Source of the DNA: Aquanectria penicillioides
Taxonomy: Eukaryota > Ascomycota > Sordariomycetes > Hypocreales > Nectriaceae
Length of the DNA: 64,000 nt
NCBI GenBank assembly: GCA_003415625.1
Contig: PYIU01000003.1
Coordinates: 6,014,001 to 6,078,000, forward strand
Direction of reading: 5' to 3'
Part shown: positions 35,122 to 46,927 of the stretch, in pieces
Layout: every line of letters starts with the position of its first letter
How positions within the stretch are numbered: the stretch's first letter is position 1
Made by a program: the position numbers and the translations under genes
The notes under the pieces: generated by a model
Databases searched by the model: none
What the model saw: the letters and a program-made list of their open reading frames with translations, nothing else
Told to the model about the DNA's origin: nothing

Positions 35122-36366
35122 ATGGCTGCATCCTTGATTGACGAGATTGCGACGAAGGGCTCTATCTTGATAGCCAAGACAACGATGTGAGAAAGAGTCT
35201 CATCTCCGCTGCCAGTGCTTTGATACTAGAGCTCGAGAGCCCCGATGAGATAATAACCAGGATTGGTTGGGAGGGCCAACTAGAACTGCAGCTCTCAGGA
35301 CTGCGTTCGAACTGGGACTTCTAAAGAAACTAGGAGGCACACCCCATTGGCAGCAAAGATTTGGCTGAAAGAACAAAGGCAGACCCTGCTTTAATTGGCA
35401 TATTTCAAACTTGAATTAGAGAATAGTTATGGCCAACCAAAGACCTTTACAGCACGAACATTGAAGCATCTTGCCGCGAATGGGCTGATTAAAGAGGTCG
35501 GGAAAGACAGCTATACGTCTACACTATTTTCCCTTTCAACCAACGATCCTCTCATGAACACGGGATTGATCTACAGCTTTGAGGGCATGGTCCCCACATT
35601 TCAGGAGCTTCCAGGATTTCTGGCAAAGACAGACTATCAGTCTCCATCAGATGCTGACAATGGCCCGGTTCAGCATGGACTAGAAACGGATCAGCCTTTT
35701 TTTGCTATTCTCCAAAGTAACCCTCGTCTTGGAAATGCTTTCAACCAGTTCATGTCTGGATATGCCGCGGCTCGTCCACGTTGGGTCAATATCTACCCTA
35801 TTCAAGAGCGACTGAGGGGCGATGGCGTATCACAGCACGGTCCACTCCTGGTCGATGTGGGTGGCGGACTCGGTCATGATCTGTCTGCTCTCAACACTGC
35901 CCGTGGAGATTCGCTTCCTGGTCCACTTGTGCTTCAAGACCAACCTTCCGTCATTACTCAAGCTCAGGAATCAAACGAACTAACTGACGCAATCAAGGCG
36001 GTTGCTCGTGACTTCTTCGAGCCACAGACCGCTGAATATCGTGGCGCACGAGCGTACTTTATGCGCCTCATCCTCCACGACTGGCCAGATGCCAAGTGTG
36101 CCGTCATTCTTTCCCACTTGCGTGACGCAATGGTCAAGGGTCACTCGAGGCTACTCATCAATGAGGCAGTTCTCCCGGCCACAGGAGCCCCCTGGCAGCA
36201 CACAAGCCTCGACTGGGTTACGATGGGCATGCTAATTAGCCGCGAAAGGACTGAAAGCCAGTGGCGGAAGCTGCTGGCTCAAGTTGGCTTACGAATCAGT
36301 GGCATTTGGTCCAAGGGCCCTGAGAGTGTTATTGAGGCTGTTCTTGATAATGGCTATTCAATTTAG
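35122..36366 (+). pseudogene. O-methyltransferase pseudogene (N-terminal frame breaks)
   Basis: The stretch 35453-36366 is open and encodes the SAM domain of a COMT-like O-methyltransferase: LLVDVGGGLGHDLSAL (motif I), GARAYFMRLILHDWPDA (catalytic His region) and a normal C-terminus. The N-terminal 110 codons are also recognisable from an ATG at 35122, but lie in three frames: MAASLIDEIATKGS, then SQDNDVRKSLISAASALIL, then TAALRTAFELGLLKKLGG, then SKDLAERTKADPALI. Single-base-type shifts fall near 35156, 35271 and 35345. The following intron (35398-35452) has a GC donor (GCATAT) instead of GT. Unless these are assembly errors, the gene is recently inactivated. Confidence 0.75.
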
Positions 36367-36982
36367 CGATGAAGAAGTAAATTCTACCAATGACAATGTT
36401 CTGTCTGACTTTTAAGCATCCACATATCGCACAATCTATGCCCCCTGAAGTGATTTAGACTCTTTCAGTTGGGGCCCGGATAGGCACTACCCTATCTGCA
36501 CCTCTAGGTAGGCTGGGGAGATCTGAGGGATATCTTTGTAATTTCATCATAACCAAATTCGGGTCTCAGTCATTGCTTGGTTCTTCGCACGGGCATATTA
36601 AAGTTGCCAAGCAGAGTGGGATGCCCTGATCAGTGTGGGGGAACCGGTGGGATGGCCGAGTGGGATGGGCTGCGTGTCCGTGGTTGAGCATGAGGTCAGC
36701 ACATCAACTTACCAAGCCTTCACAGCTTTCAAATTAGATCGCAGAACTCGGTTAATTATCAAACAGAGAATATTGGATCATGTTATCCTCCGTCTATGGC
36801 CTGATTAATATTCAACCTGTACACAGGTAATATCTGAATGTACGAAGACGCTATGTATATCAACTATATATTCCGGAACGACTTCACCAGACCAATGACT
36901 CAACTTAACCAAACAGCTCCAGGACAATCACTTGAATCACGACCATCTTTTTATCAAATTTTGTCAACCAAAATCCACCAAT
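36367..36982. other. Intergenic region
   Basis: About 615 bp between the O-methyltransferase pseudogene and the metallo-beta-lactamase-fold gene, presumably the latter's promoter. Nothing else is recognised. Confidence 0.45.
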
Positions 36983-38026
36983 ATGAAGTTCAATTCGGTT
37001 GTCACCCTTGGGGCCTTCTTTGGGGCCAGCACAGCCCGCCCATCATGCCAGCAGAGTCTTCGCGTTGAGAATTTTATCAGCACTGGGCCCTCTCTCGACA
37101 TGGTCTCGACCCTGATTATTGGATCCGAAGCCGCCGTCATCATTGACCTGCCCTTGGCTGTTCCTCAGGCTGAAGATCTTGCTGAATGGGTCTCCAAAAC
37201 CACCAACAAGCCCCTTGTTGCCGCCTTCTCCACTCATTCGCACCCGGATCATTACCTCGCTAGTACGGCCTTCTTGGCTCAGTTTCCCGACACAAAATAC
37301 TACGCGAGTTCAAGCGCAGTTTCTCTGATCGAAAATGAAGCAGCATCAAAGGTAAGTCTCTGAAAGATCTCGTGTGGTAGTATCTAACGTTTTTGCAAGG
37401 TTGAGTACTGGAAAGCGATACTTGGTGACGAGGTCGTAGTCGACAATGCTACAATTCCCACCCCGTACAACTTTACCTTCTTCACCCTTCCGGGTGATGA
37501 ATATGCTCCAATTCATCTTGTCAGTCCACTTGTTGGTGACACTATCGACGAAACAATGTTTTGGATTCCAAGTCTATCTACGCTGATCGCGGGTGATGCT
37601 GTTTACAGTCACACCATGCATTTGTGGTTGGCGGACCTCCTCGCGCCGGCTCTAACCCAAGCCTGGCTTTCAACGCTTGACTTTGTTGAGTCTCTTAAGC
37701 CCCAGAAAATCATTCCTGGTCACTCTCTATCTACTAGTCAATTTGGGTCATGTATTGACTTGGAACACACCCGCGAGTATGTCGGATTCTTCAAGGAGAA
37801 GATCGAATCAAAGGGCTTGGATTTCTTCACTCCCCAAGAAATATTCGCCCAGTTCAATGCCGCGTTCCCAGGTCTTCTCTCGAACACCTCTCAGACTTCT
37901 GCTATTCTGCTTAACATCACTGGTGAGCAATTTGGTCGAGGCGGAAAGCGACAGACACACTACGTCGATCTCACGTCTTTCAACAATGTCACAGAGTTGG
38001 AGGGTTGGAAGATTGGTCAACATTAG
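36983..38026 (+). CDS. Secreted metallo-beta-lactamase-fold hydrolase
   Basis: Two exons (36983-37351 and 37400-38026; 48-nt intron GTAAGTCT...CTAACGTTTTTGCAAG) encode 331 residues. The start at 36983 opens a signal-peptide-like segment (MKFNSVVTLGAFFGASTA). The metal motif HxHxDH is present as THSHPDHYLA (about residue 87), followed by AGDAVYSHTMHLW (metal Asp region) and IIPGHS (metal His). Length and layout fit the fungal secreted members of the MBL superfamily (glyoxalase II, lactonase and related). Substrates vary widely; a lactone or thioester is possible but unproven. Confidence 0.85.
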
Positions 38027-38250
38027 CCTGGCTAGGCTATCAGATAATCAAAAAAAAAAACCCCCGAAATTAAATAGTGACTTTTTTTTTCCCATCCCTA
38101 GTATTATAATGGGATTTTACAGGACTCTATATTTAACTCTATGCCCAGCATTGCATATTGGTGTCGCAACATTGCACATTGCATGATTGCATTTTTCGTG
38201 ATCAATAGATTTCTTACTCGGCAATTTTAACCTGATTCCCTCAAGAATAT

Positions 38251-38868
38251 TCATCGGATCTTGGTTTGCTCATTCCACTGGTACTTTTCAATCATCGACT
38301 CAGGAACATTGACCCTTCCCCTGGGAGCACCATTAATGCCGTGGTTGTCTTTCATCATCTGCCTCGTGATTCCAGCGCCACCTTCAGCGTTGATCTGGTA
38401 TACAGATTTGATACGGTAGGCATAATTGTAAGACTCCCAATCATCATCTCTCTCATTGAACTCCTTGTTCCCGAGACCATCCTCCGGAAGTGGAGGATCC
38501 CCCGGATTCCGAGTGGCTCCTTGGTTCACCTCGCAGACATGCGTAATAGCAGAGTGCGGCGATGTCCTATAGAACCAGATTCTCTCAATGTCTGCCATGT
38601 TGTATTTTCTGAATTCGTAGGTCTTGGTTCCATCAATGATCTGCTCCATGTATGGATCATTAATGGCGAGGATCATATCCTTCCTAGATCCTAGTGCTGA
38701 TTTTGCGCTTTCAACTTCTTGTCCGGATTTCTCGGAGGCAGGCATTCCTACAGCGGCGTTGTCGATGTTTGCCGAAGTGGCGGTTTTCACATTGGCAGTG
38801 CTGCTCCACATCATTTTGAATAAGGTCTTGATTTTCTTAATATACCAGGAGCAAATGCGTGGGGGCAT
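38251..38868 (-). CDS. ASCH/PUA-like domain protein
   Basis: Single exon, 205 residues from an ATG at 38868; internal Met codons could give a shorter protein. Residues about 62-130 (DMILAINDPYMEQIIDGTKT, then EFRKYN and RIWFYRTSP) look like the ASCH fold, in which 'KPxYLxxIxxGxKTxEFR' forms the first strand and helix and the K..E..R residues line a nucleic-acid or nucleotide cleft. The C-terminal part (AGITRQMMKDNHGINGA) matches the helical end of such domains. The role in fungi is not established; RNA binding or nucleotide-linked activity is possible. The N-terminal 60 residues look unstructured. Confidence 0.55.
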   Translation of the reverse strand: MPPRICSWYIKKIKTLFKMMWSSTANVKTATSANIDNAAVGMPASEKSGQEVESAKSALGSRKDMILAINDPYMEQIIDGTKTYEFRKYNMADIERIWFYRTSPHSAITHVCEVNQGATRNPGDPPLPEDGLGNKEFNERDDDWESYNYAYRIKSVYQINAEGGAGITRQMMKDNHGINGAPRGRVNVPESMIEKYQWNEQTKIR

Positions 38869-39463
38869 GGGGCAATATTCGGTAGTAGATGAGTTAGGAA
38901 GCCCCTGTACTTGTGGCTCAATCCCACCACGATGATTCGAACACGTGTCTTGTGTGAAGGCTTGCAGGTGTCATGATAGGTTGGAAAATTATCACAAAAT
39001 TTTGTGGCACGACAGGGATACCTTGGAAACAAGCCATCAGAAGACTTGAAAGAGTTTAATTACAATTAGTGCTAAAGACTCGGCCTATCATGTGAGTCAA
39101 ACAAACATTTGCTTAGTCTGAGATCTTGTCTGAGAGGGCAACACAAAATATCAGGCTGCAAATAGTTTGCATTTCCATTTCACAACTATCAGCTCCATCG
39201 ATGACGTCTCAACCTTGGTCTTTTTAATTCTTCTTTTTCTTTACGTCTCATATTCTTGATATCTAAATGGAATGAAAGGAGAGCAAGATAAATCAGAAAC
39301 ACCCAAAAAGAGAGTAATGGCGCACATGAAAATAGACAAACATCATACTCCATAACTGGTCTCTGTAAAATCATAAGTCTTTCTTTTATTTATCCCACAC
39401 ATCACTCTAATGACATCCACTCAGCGTAATATCTTGTAGCTCCGTTCGAACGGCCAGCTGGTT
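38869..39463. other. Intergenic region
   Basis: About 600 bp between the ASCH-like gene start and the 3' end of the tyrosyl-tRNA synthetase gene (both minus strand). It should hold the former's promoter and the latter's 3' UTR. Nothing else is recognised. Confidence 0.5.
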
Positions 39464-40856
39464 CTATTTACTGGGTCCAGGGTAGCGGGATCCCCTGTCC
39501 TTGACCTTCTTCTCCTTCTTCGGGGGAGGCGGGTACGCTTTGAGGGCAATCTCCTGCCACTCGGCCGAGGCCTGGTAGGCGGCTTGGATGGGGGCCAAGA
39601 GCTCATTAATAGCCTTTGCAACTGCGGGCTTCAGGGATTGAGGTGAAAGCTATGAGATTGATTAGCGCACTGTTCATTGAGGTCCAGGTTCCTATGCTGA
39701 GCATACCACGTCGTTCCTGTAATCGTCGTGCATCTGCTCAATCGAGGTGTAGACCAAAGGCTCCAGACCATCTCGCTCTCGGTCAACGCGGAACTCGCGG
39801 TTTCCACGCAGCGCTGAGGCTGGGAGAAGAACAAATTCGACAAAGGCTAGGATTCCGTTTTCTTCGACCACCTTGGGGGCGGCAATCGCTTTTCGAATCT
39901 TCTTGGTGACCACCTCAGGGGCATCTAGGAGATCAATCTTGCTGTCTATTTATAGTCAGCACATTTCTAGAGATCGAAACAATGAGATTACCTTGGTCAC
40001 TGGCGCTCATCTTGCCACCCTGCAGTCCGGGAACCATGGGGTTAAGGAGATGGGCACGCTGTAAAATGTCAGTCAGAGCGTCGAAATCGAATTATCAGCC
40101 TACCTGAGCGTATCCGAGTCTAGGAAGCCACTCCTTGGCGGCAGCAAACAGCTTACGCTGATCGAGGCCTGTAATAGTTTGAGCTGTTGTTCAACTGTCG
40201 AGCAAATAGGCCATTACTAACCTCCAAACTGGGCGTCAACGTCCAGGTACTGCTCATCGAGGACCTGCAGGATGGGGTAGAGAAGACCGCTCAGGGGAGC
40301 GTTATCCGTCTGCTTAACAACCTCGGCACCAGCCTTCTTGGCATCATGCTCGGATGTCAAAGAGCAGAGCTTGTAGACGTCCATGACGTACTCGGAACTC
40401 TTCTGGTAAGAGCTGCCGAGGACGAACTTGAGCTTCTCGGTCGTCACTCCCACAGCCTCGAGGATGGCGACAACGGTGCGTCGGTAGTACTCAACACGAT
40501 GTTGAACGAGCTCGATGGGAGCCTTCAAGTTATCGAGGAATCCGTGGATATCGGCGAGCAGCACAGTGATTTCGCAACCGGCAGCCAAAAGTTGGGCAAT
40601 CTTGATGGCGGGGACAAAGTAACCGCAGTGAGGGCGACCAGTGGGCGCGGTACCTGTTCATACGGCGATTAGAATGCTTGTCACGGACGCACTCGGGCGA
40701 CGGCCTTGAACTCGAATCGCAATCAGGTTACTCACCCCAGTAGATCTTGGGGTTTCCGCCCTCGGAGAGGATCTTCTCGATGATCTCGGGGTTCAAGACC
40801 TCAGCGAGGTTCTCGCGAATGAGAGCAAGTCTCTCGGACGCTTCCATGGTGGCCAT
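39464..40856 (-). CDS. Cytosolic tyrosyl-tRNA synthetase
   Basis: Six exons (40856-40736, 40653-40222, 40168-40104, 40058-39992, 39945-39707, 39649-39464; introns 82, 53, 45, 46 and 57 nt) encode 369 residues, close to eukaryotic cytosolic TyrRS catalytic cores. It is class I: the HIGH-type signature appears as [13 protein letters not shown] at the first exon join and the KMSKS-type loop as GGKMSASDQ. Between them [20 protein letters not shown] and [12 protein letters not shown] are the tyrosine- and ATP-binding regions. It ends in a Lys/Pro-rich tail. It charges tRNA-Tyr with tyrosine in the cytosol. The yeast orthologue is TYS1. It is a conserved housekeeping gene among accessory neighbours. 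Confidence 0.92.
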
Positions 40857-41354
40857 GTTTGCCTCGACTCTTTCGGAACTCGGACGGCTGGATTGGGGCG
40901 CAATCGACGCGTAGGGGGGGCTGTCGCGTCGGGGTTTTGTACTCGATGACTTCTTGGGTTTTTGCCGTTTGACTCAGAGCTTCAGGTTTTGGCGGGGTAC
41001 CTCAGGTCAGGTCGGGCCCATTTCCGTTTTCCGTTTTGGCGGGGTATTTGACAGCCGCTGCCTATTGGTGGACATGAATTAAGTAATCAGCCGCGTTTAT
41101 CAGTTTATCAGAGTAGCGTGCCTCGGGCTCGATAAACCTGCCCCTTATTAACTACCATCATCCCCTGCTTCGCTCCAGGGAGGTTGGCGATTCTGCGCAT
41201 CAGCCTGTTGTCACGGTCACCAACGGTCGATGTGAAATGAGCAGCCGCTTTCAACGATTTTGCATTCAATACGAAGTCCCTATTGCAACTTCCACGTGAA
41301 ATTCTGCATTCACAGTGCAGTGTCCCAGTTTCTAAGAATGACACATCATTTCAT
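40857..41354. other. Intergenic region with TyrRS promoter
   Basis: About 500 bp upstream of the TyrRS start and downstream of the NB-ARC/TPR gene. GC-rich near the TyrRS start (including GGGGGGG near 40914). Nothing else is recognised. Confidence 0.5.
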
Positions 41355-44300
41355 TCATCGCAGTCCAATTGGAACAAACTGATCATACTTCGCCAGCTCG
41401 AACCCCCAATCACTTGTATCCACGCCCTCTATCTTCTTCCGTTCACTCTCAGCAGTCATAAGGTATTTATTGGCTGAAACTTGATCGCCACAATGTCGAA
41501 GAGCAATAGAAAGAGCCAGCAGAGTCCGGCATAATGCGCCGGGGTGACATTCGCAATTTGACAACACCTCGAGGGCCTTCTTGAAAAGCTCGCTAATAGG
41601 TATCATGTCAGCTTAATGCAAAAAAAAGGGGGGAGTTCTGCTTTCAAGTTACCCACCAGGCTATCTGTGGACTTCCGTCCATTTGCATCAACTGCCCCAA
41701 GTGGTAGAATGTGAACCCAGTATGATAGTGTTGTGGCATCGCTTTTCTTCGCAAATTGAGGCTCGTTTTCAAGGCTGAAATCGCTTCAGAAATGTCCCCT
41801 TTGTCTCTGTGAATCTTTGAAAGATAAAATAGAACCCTGAGTGTACTGTCAGAATCGCCATTGCTTGAGCTGTGACTGGGTATTCTCCAATCTTACACTG
41901 CCATTTGAACGGAACTCTCTCCCCTCAACGTCCCGACAGCTTCAACTGCCCTTCTACCCCAAACTAAGGCGTCATCTAAGTGCCCAAGCCAAATGAAGCA
42001 TAGGCACATGTTAGATAGATATATGTCCTCATTCACCTTGGCATCTTCTCTCTCAATCAGATCAAGGAGTGTTTCGAGAGCTTCTTCCGAGCGACCCACG
42101 GCGATCATCGAGACTGCTAGATTCCCTTTTGCGGCATATACCCACATATCATCTTCTGTGCATTCCTCTCTTCTATTAGCTTCTCGCATGGCACAAATTT
42201 CTTGAGAGAGACGTAGCCCATGGTCAGTTGATGGGGTTTCTCGAGCAATGCTCGCTTTTGTGTTGATGTGATGGCTAATCATGTCTTTGACGAACCATGT
42301 AGAGTAACCTTCATGATTTTTGCTTTCCAAGGCTTTCTCACAGATCGAAATCGCGTTGTTTGCCATCTTCAGTGCTATAGAATATTGGCCCTTCTCAAAA
42401 TAGTACCTCCCGGGGTATCAGCATATCTAGGCATTGTAACATAGTATTTCCGTTTCAAGTAACCTACCACGAGCAACGACAAACCACTTCACACAGCAAT
42501 ATCGGTGGAGGTACACTGTGTTGGTGGCTTTCATAGGATTCAAGAACGCCAAGAATGCAGCCCGAAAGCTTTTCGCATTCCCTCCATTGGTCATGCAGAG
42601 GTCGCCCGTCAAACTGTATAGGAAATGAGGCGTTGAGAAGGAAAACCACGCGGTCAAATTCAGTTGACAAGTTTGAACGAGTCATTGACTTCTCGACTGC
42701 CATACGAATAAGTTGATGGCATTTTATCTTAGCGTTATTTTCATCAACTGTAATAAGTGCTAGGTCAATCAAGCTTGCTAGTGCATTGTCGAAGCTATCC
42801 GTACGTAAGAACTCGATGACGCTGAGGTATGTGAGATATACCAACCATCTCAAATCCTCAAATAGATTACACAGAGTCTCTTCCAAATTTGGAAAATTTT
42901 GCGGCATATCAGGGCCATCGCAAAGCCTATGTGGCATTGATCAGTGTCTCGATGCGGTTATTTACATCCAGGAGTGTTACATCTTCTCCCTCGAACTTTC
43001 AGTAAAAAGCGTCAAAGGGGCACCATCAATGTCGAGAATTGAGAGCATCTGGAGAAGAAGTCTGGCAGGTGCTTCCAATTTCTGACCGCAAACTGCTGAT
43101 CCGAAATTTATACCTACCGTCTTATCAATAAAGCATTGGTAGTCATTTTCAGACCAAACCTCCAGATCTGAGCGGAATAGAAAATCCCTTTCAAATCTCG
43201 GATGTTCTTGGATGAACCTTGTAAGCGACTTCCCACATCGCCTAATGTAGCATCCGATCAGATCCAAGGCGAGGGGATGGTTACCTACCGACTTTGAGAT
43301 TTTCGTGGCGATGGCCAGGTCCTCGTCCAGGGTGTTAGTGTCCCTGTCGATAAGTGACAGGAGAAAGCGAGTGGCTGTCTCGGCCGCAAATGGATTCACC
43401 TTGATTCTTTCAAGTTTGTCATGGGTGAATCTCTTAGCAATCTCGGGACTTTTGCAAGTGATGATCACGGAACCCGCAGCCACTCGAGGCCAGTTAGACT
43501 CCAGAAGCATGGAATTAGCGACGTTGTCAAATATCACGAGCCATCTGGGGCATGTGCCTGAAGTGCCTTTTAACTCAAAATCCATTAGGGCCGTTGCAAA
43601 GTATCAGCAAAGTGCAAGGCTTACCATTCTTGTTTGTAGTCCTGAACCATCGCATCACTGCTTCCTTTCCTTGTTCCGGATGTCTCTGCAGCCCGGAGAC
43701 AAGGCCAAGGCCATGAGCAATTGAATTGAACGACTCCATCATTTTCAGTGACGTCTCCCCAGATACCCACAACACAACATCGTATGTGCTCAGATGCATA
43801 TGCGCAAACTCCAGAGCCAGTTGGGTTTTTCCAACCCCAGCGAGTCCATGTAAACACGCACACTTTAATTCTGCAGCTCGAGATTTAGACTGCAGAATAG
43901 ATTGAATGCACCGTAATTCAACCTCTCGTCCCACAAAAGACGTGTTTTTTCGTCTCGGCAGGTTGTCATAAGAGACCTTACCCAAGATCATTGTGCCAGT
44001 TTGCAGGCAGGTACCACTTGGCGATAGAAGTCTCAGCAATTCGCGATGATTAGTATCTTGAGTGCACAAAATGAGCCGGTTTCCAGTGAAATTGGCTTCG
44101 TGATCAATCGCGTTCCTCAAGTCTCTCAAACGATGGAGTCTATCAGAGGACTTGATTTTGAATGACTTGAACGAAGGCCGGAAAATATTTTCTAAGATGT
44201 AGCGGTCAAAATTTGAGAAGCGGTGCCTCAGTACTAATAATCATTCCACCTACGAAAGGGGCGCTTTTTAAAGAATTCAATAGAGTCTTCACAAAACTCT

Positions 44301-44896
44301 ATCAGTTCAATGTAGTATTTGACTAATGAATTCGCCAAGAACTGCTGAGAGTTTCGCAGCAAGTGAGATGCATAGGCTTCAATGCGCGGCAAAGTTCTGT
44401 TGATCTCCTCAAGAGATTCGACAAATACGGCCATGCCACGAAGATATCGACAAGCAATCTAATGTTATATCGTCACAAAACAATTGTATGTAGGAAAGCA
44501 TAAGGGTATACTGACCTCCAATACAAAAGATAGAGTTCCCCAAAGGAACACGAATTCTGGGGGGCTAGCCTGGAGGAAACTCTGCACGCATCCGTTGAAG
44601 CTCGAAAGCCACTCGAAGAAGGGTGCAAGCCGATCGAGATATCTGCTGATCGGTTTTGCGCTGTAGAACTCCTTCAATATCTCGACTTCACGCAAGAGAG
44701 TATCGATGCTGTCCACGGGCTTGATATAATCTCTTTCACGGTTGCTCTGCTTAGCGCGATGCTTCTCCAAAGCCTTGCTCCACACTATCTTCACATTGTC
44801 AGTCATCATGTAGCAAGAGCTGTGTGATGCACAGGAATCTGGGCAATTCCGATGAGTCGGCTGGTGAATTGACCAGGCCGGATTTTCCAAATCCAT
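41355..44896 (-). CDS. NB-ARC/TPR STAND (NLR-like) protein, with one frame break
   Basis: Exons 44896-44516, 44458-43625, 43557-42981, 42926-42468, 42406-41897, 41836-41657 and 41592-41355, about 1059 residues. An N-terminal helical domain (FFEWLSSFNGCVQSFLQ; fungal STAND type) is followed by NB-ARC: Walker A GLAGVGKTQLALEFA, Walker B RWLVIFDNV, GSVIITCKSP and NHPLALDLIG, then tetratricopeptide-like repeats. Introns are 54-67 nt. The second exon changes frame near 44250: FFKKRPFRRWND runs to a stop while homology resumes with RHRFSNFDRY one frame away. Either a base is missing or a 59-nt GTGAAG...TTAG intron removes a conserved stretch. Such proteins sense non-self and trigger incompatibility or cell death. 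The first ATG could also be 44809. Confidence 0.75.
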
Positions 44897-46927
44897 TTTG
44901 TGAGGAGTAATATGCTCTAACTTACGAAGAGAGAGTAGTTCGATGATCCTTCAATGTACCCAACACTTGGAGTTTCAAGGTGGCAAATGCCAAAACGATA
45001 CCCAAGCAGTGACCCTCAGTTCTTCAATGGCAAGGCTGTGATGCAGGCCTGTTCCTTTGATCAATTGGTCGGTGATATTCGTGAGATTAGTGAGATGCAT
45101 ACATACGCCACCCTTTTGGCATGTCATTTGCTCCCAACGCATTGAAACGGAGAAAGCCCGAGATGAGGGGTTGCACACAACACGCATGATTTCATGCATC
45201 TGAACAATTCCTGTTAGACCAGGAAGCTAATTTGAGACCAGTTTCACATGTACAACCAAACCTCAAAGTGTCCATTGTACCTAGGCATGCCCAACAGCCT
45301 CATGCCGCTCCGACTCGCGAGCCATGTCAACACAAGGTCTTACTAAAGTAACAATACTACTCAGCCACGATTGGCTCTGACCTGGTCCGAGGGCCAGCCC
45401 TTCATCTCATTTCCATTCATAATCAGCAATGGTCACCATTCATGCCCAAGCCCTACTTTCATCCCTTTGCTTTTTATCCACCGCCAGGATTGTCATTTCC
45501 ACCACCTCCACCACCACCACCACCACTACCACTACCACTACCACTACCACTACCACTACCTCCGCCGCCGCCTCCTCCCCCACCTCTTCCCCCCCGCCCC
45601 CTCCCCCTGTGCTACTTTCAACAGACGCTTGTTGAGGGTCCATTCGTGTTGTTTCGATCTCCCGATGTGATTGCGGCGTTGCACCCGTGGCTACGCAAAT
45701 GACAAAAGATTAGCAAACACTCAAGCCGACGGAGGCCGTGGAGATACCAACAACGAGTAACACTTTACCAAGGCCGGTCAGATTTGATTGCGTCGAGCCT
45801 ACTTGATACAAGTAGATGAGAGTACAACGTATGCGGGGAAAAGAGAGAGAAAATCGGGCTGTTGAAAAAGGTCGTCGCCACGGTTATAATCTTACACCAC
45901 GACGCCGATCTGGGGCTGACACTTTCCATTAGAGCTTCGCTGCAGATCCCCAGCTTCGGGACATTGTTGGACAAAGATGCTTCTTGGATTGTAAGGATCA
46001 GGCAGGATCCTGGAACAAATGCATCGTGGTGCAAGTCACCACGTAGCAGCTCGCCTTACCCTCTTCATCAACACATCAGTGGTTACGGTATATGCATTGT
46101 CACGGAAATGTTGCTGGCCTCATACACTTGATTCCAACCAAGCATCCCATCAGAGCAGGTATCTACGTCAGACCCTTGCCCGGTGTGACAGTTGGTGGTA
46201 GATCACACCACGGGGCAAAAATACAGGAAGCCGCAATCCTTGCCTTCCGAGAGGGCCGAATAGGAGGCGCAGCCTGTCGTTTCCGTTGCGTGGCCCCTTT
46301 GACCGGTCAAAGATATTTGGAAAAATATATTGGATCCCCGAGCCTATTGTCCCATTCCAGTTACACCCGGTCACGCCCGGTTGGGCAATCTTCTCAATAA
46401 CAAACAGGGCTTACATTCCGACGCGTAAACGGCTTCGGTCCCGATTGGGCTGCGAACCCGTGCTATCCTTGATGAACGATTAATCAAGCCACCTAATTCC
46501 CATTCTAAGAATATCCAGTATCCGCCGCACGCGGGAGCGCAGTCGTAAGCGCAATGCTAAATTTCACCAACTTCATACCTTCTGGAACAGTTTGAGTCCT
46601 TCTCGAAGATTTTATCTTCTGAACAATTTCACCTGCCTTTAGCCAATCTCTGTGAGTTGTCCACAAGAGATTGCAAGGTAACAACACTATTGTAATGTCC
46701 ATCTCACTCCTTGGACAGATATGGGTACGACAAAAACAGTCGCGTAATACGAGACTATTGAGCTGACCCTCCAAAGAACCGGCTCACATTGGGTAATAAT
46801 CATGAAATCGGGGACGATGCTGCGACGCCCGAAGGAAATCTGGGAGATGAGGTATGTGGCGACTAAGCACTGAAATAACATGCCCAGCGCAGGGATAAGT
46901 GTTTCACAGACACTGACTTACCTGTAG
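44897..46927. other. Gene-poor region with microsatellite
   Basis: About 2 kb between the divergent NB-ARC/TPR and beta-lactamase-like genes. It contains the CCA/CTA trinucleotide repeat at 45498-45574 followed by C-rich sequence. Open frames over the repeat are low-complexity artefacts. The first exon of the beta-lactamase-like gene is expected at the right end but was not resolved. Confidence 0.45.
45498..45574 (+). repeat. (CCA/CTA)n trinucleotide microsatellite
   Basis: About 77 bp of CCA and CTA triplets passing into CCG, directly readable. It is not in a recognised exon; it lies upstream of both flanking divergent genes. Confidence 0.9.

Noticed and set aside
19010..38026. Classical PKS/NRPS/terpene biosynthetic cluster
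   Set aside because: No backbone synthase is present in the window; only tailoring-type enzymes and a regulator are seen.
45371..45702. Three overlapping frames across the trinucleotide repeat
   Set aside because: Poly-Thr, poly-Pro/Leu and poly-Val translations are artefacts of the microsatellite.
46505..46881. Minus-strand frames upstream of the beta-lactamase-like gene
   Set aside because: Slightly hydrophobic but lacking any recognisable domain or splice structure; treated as chance frames.
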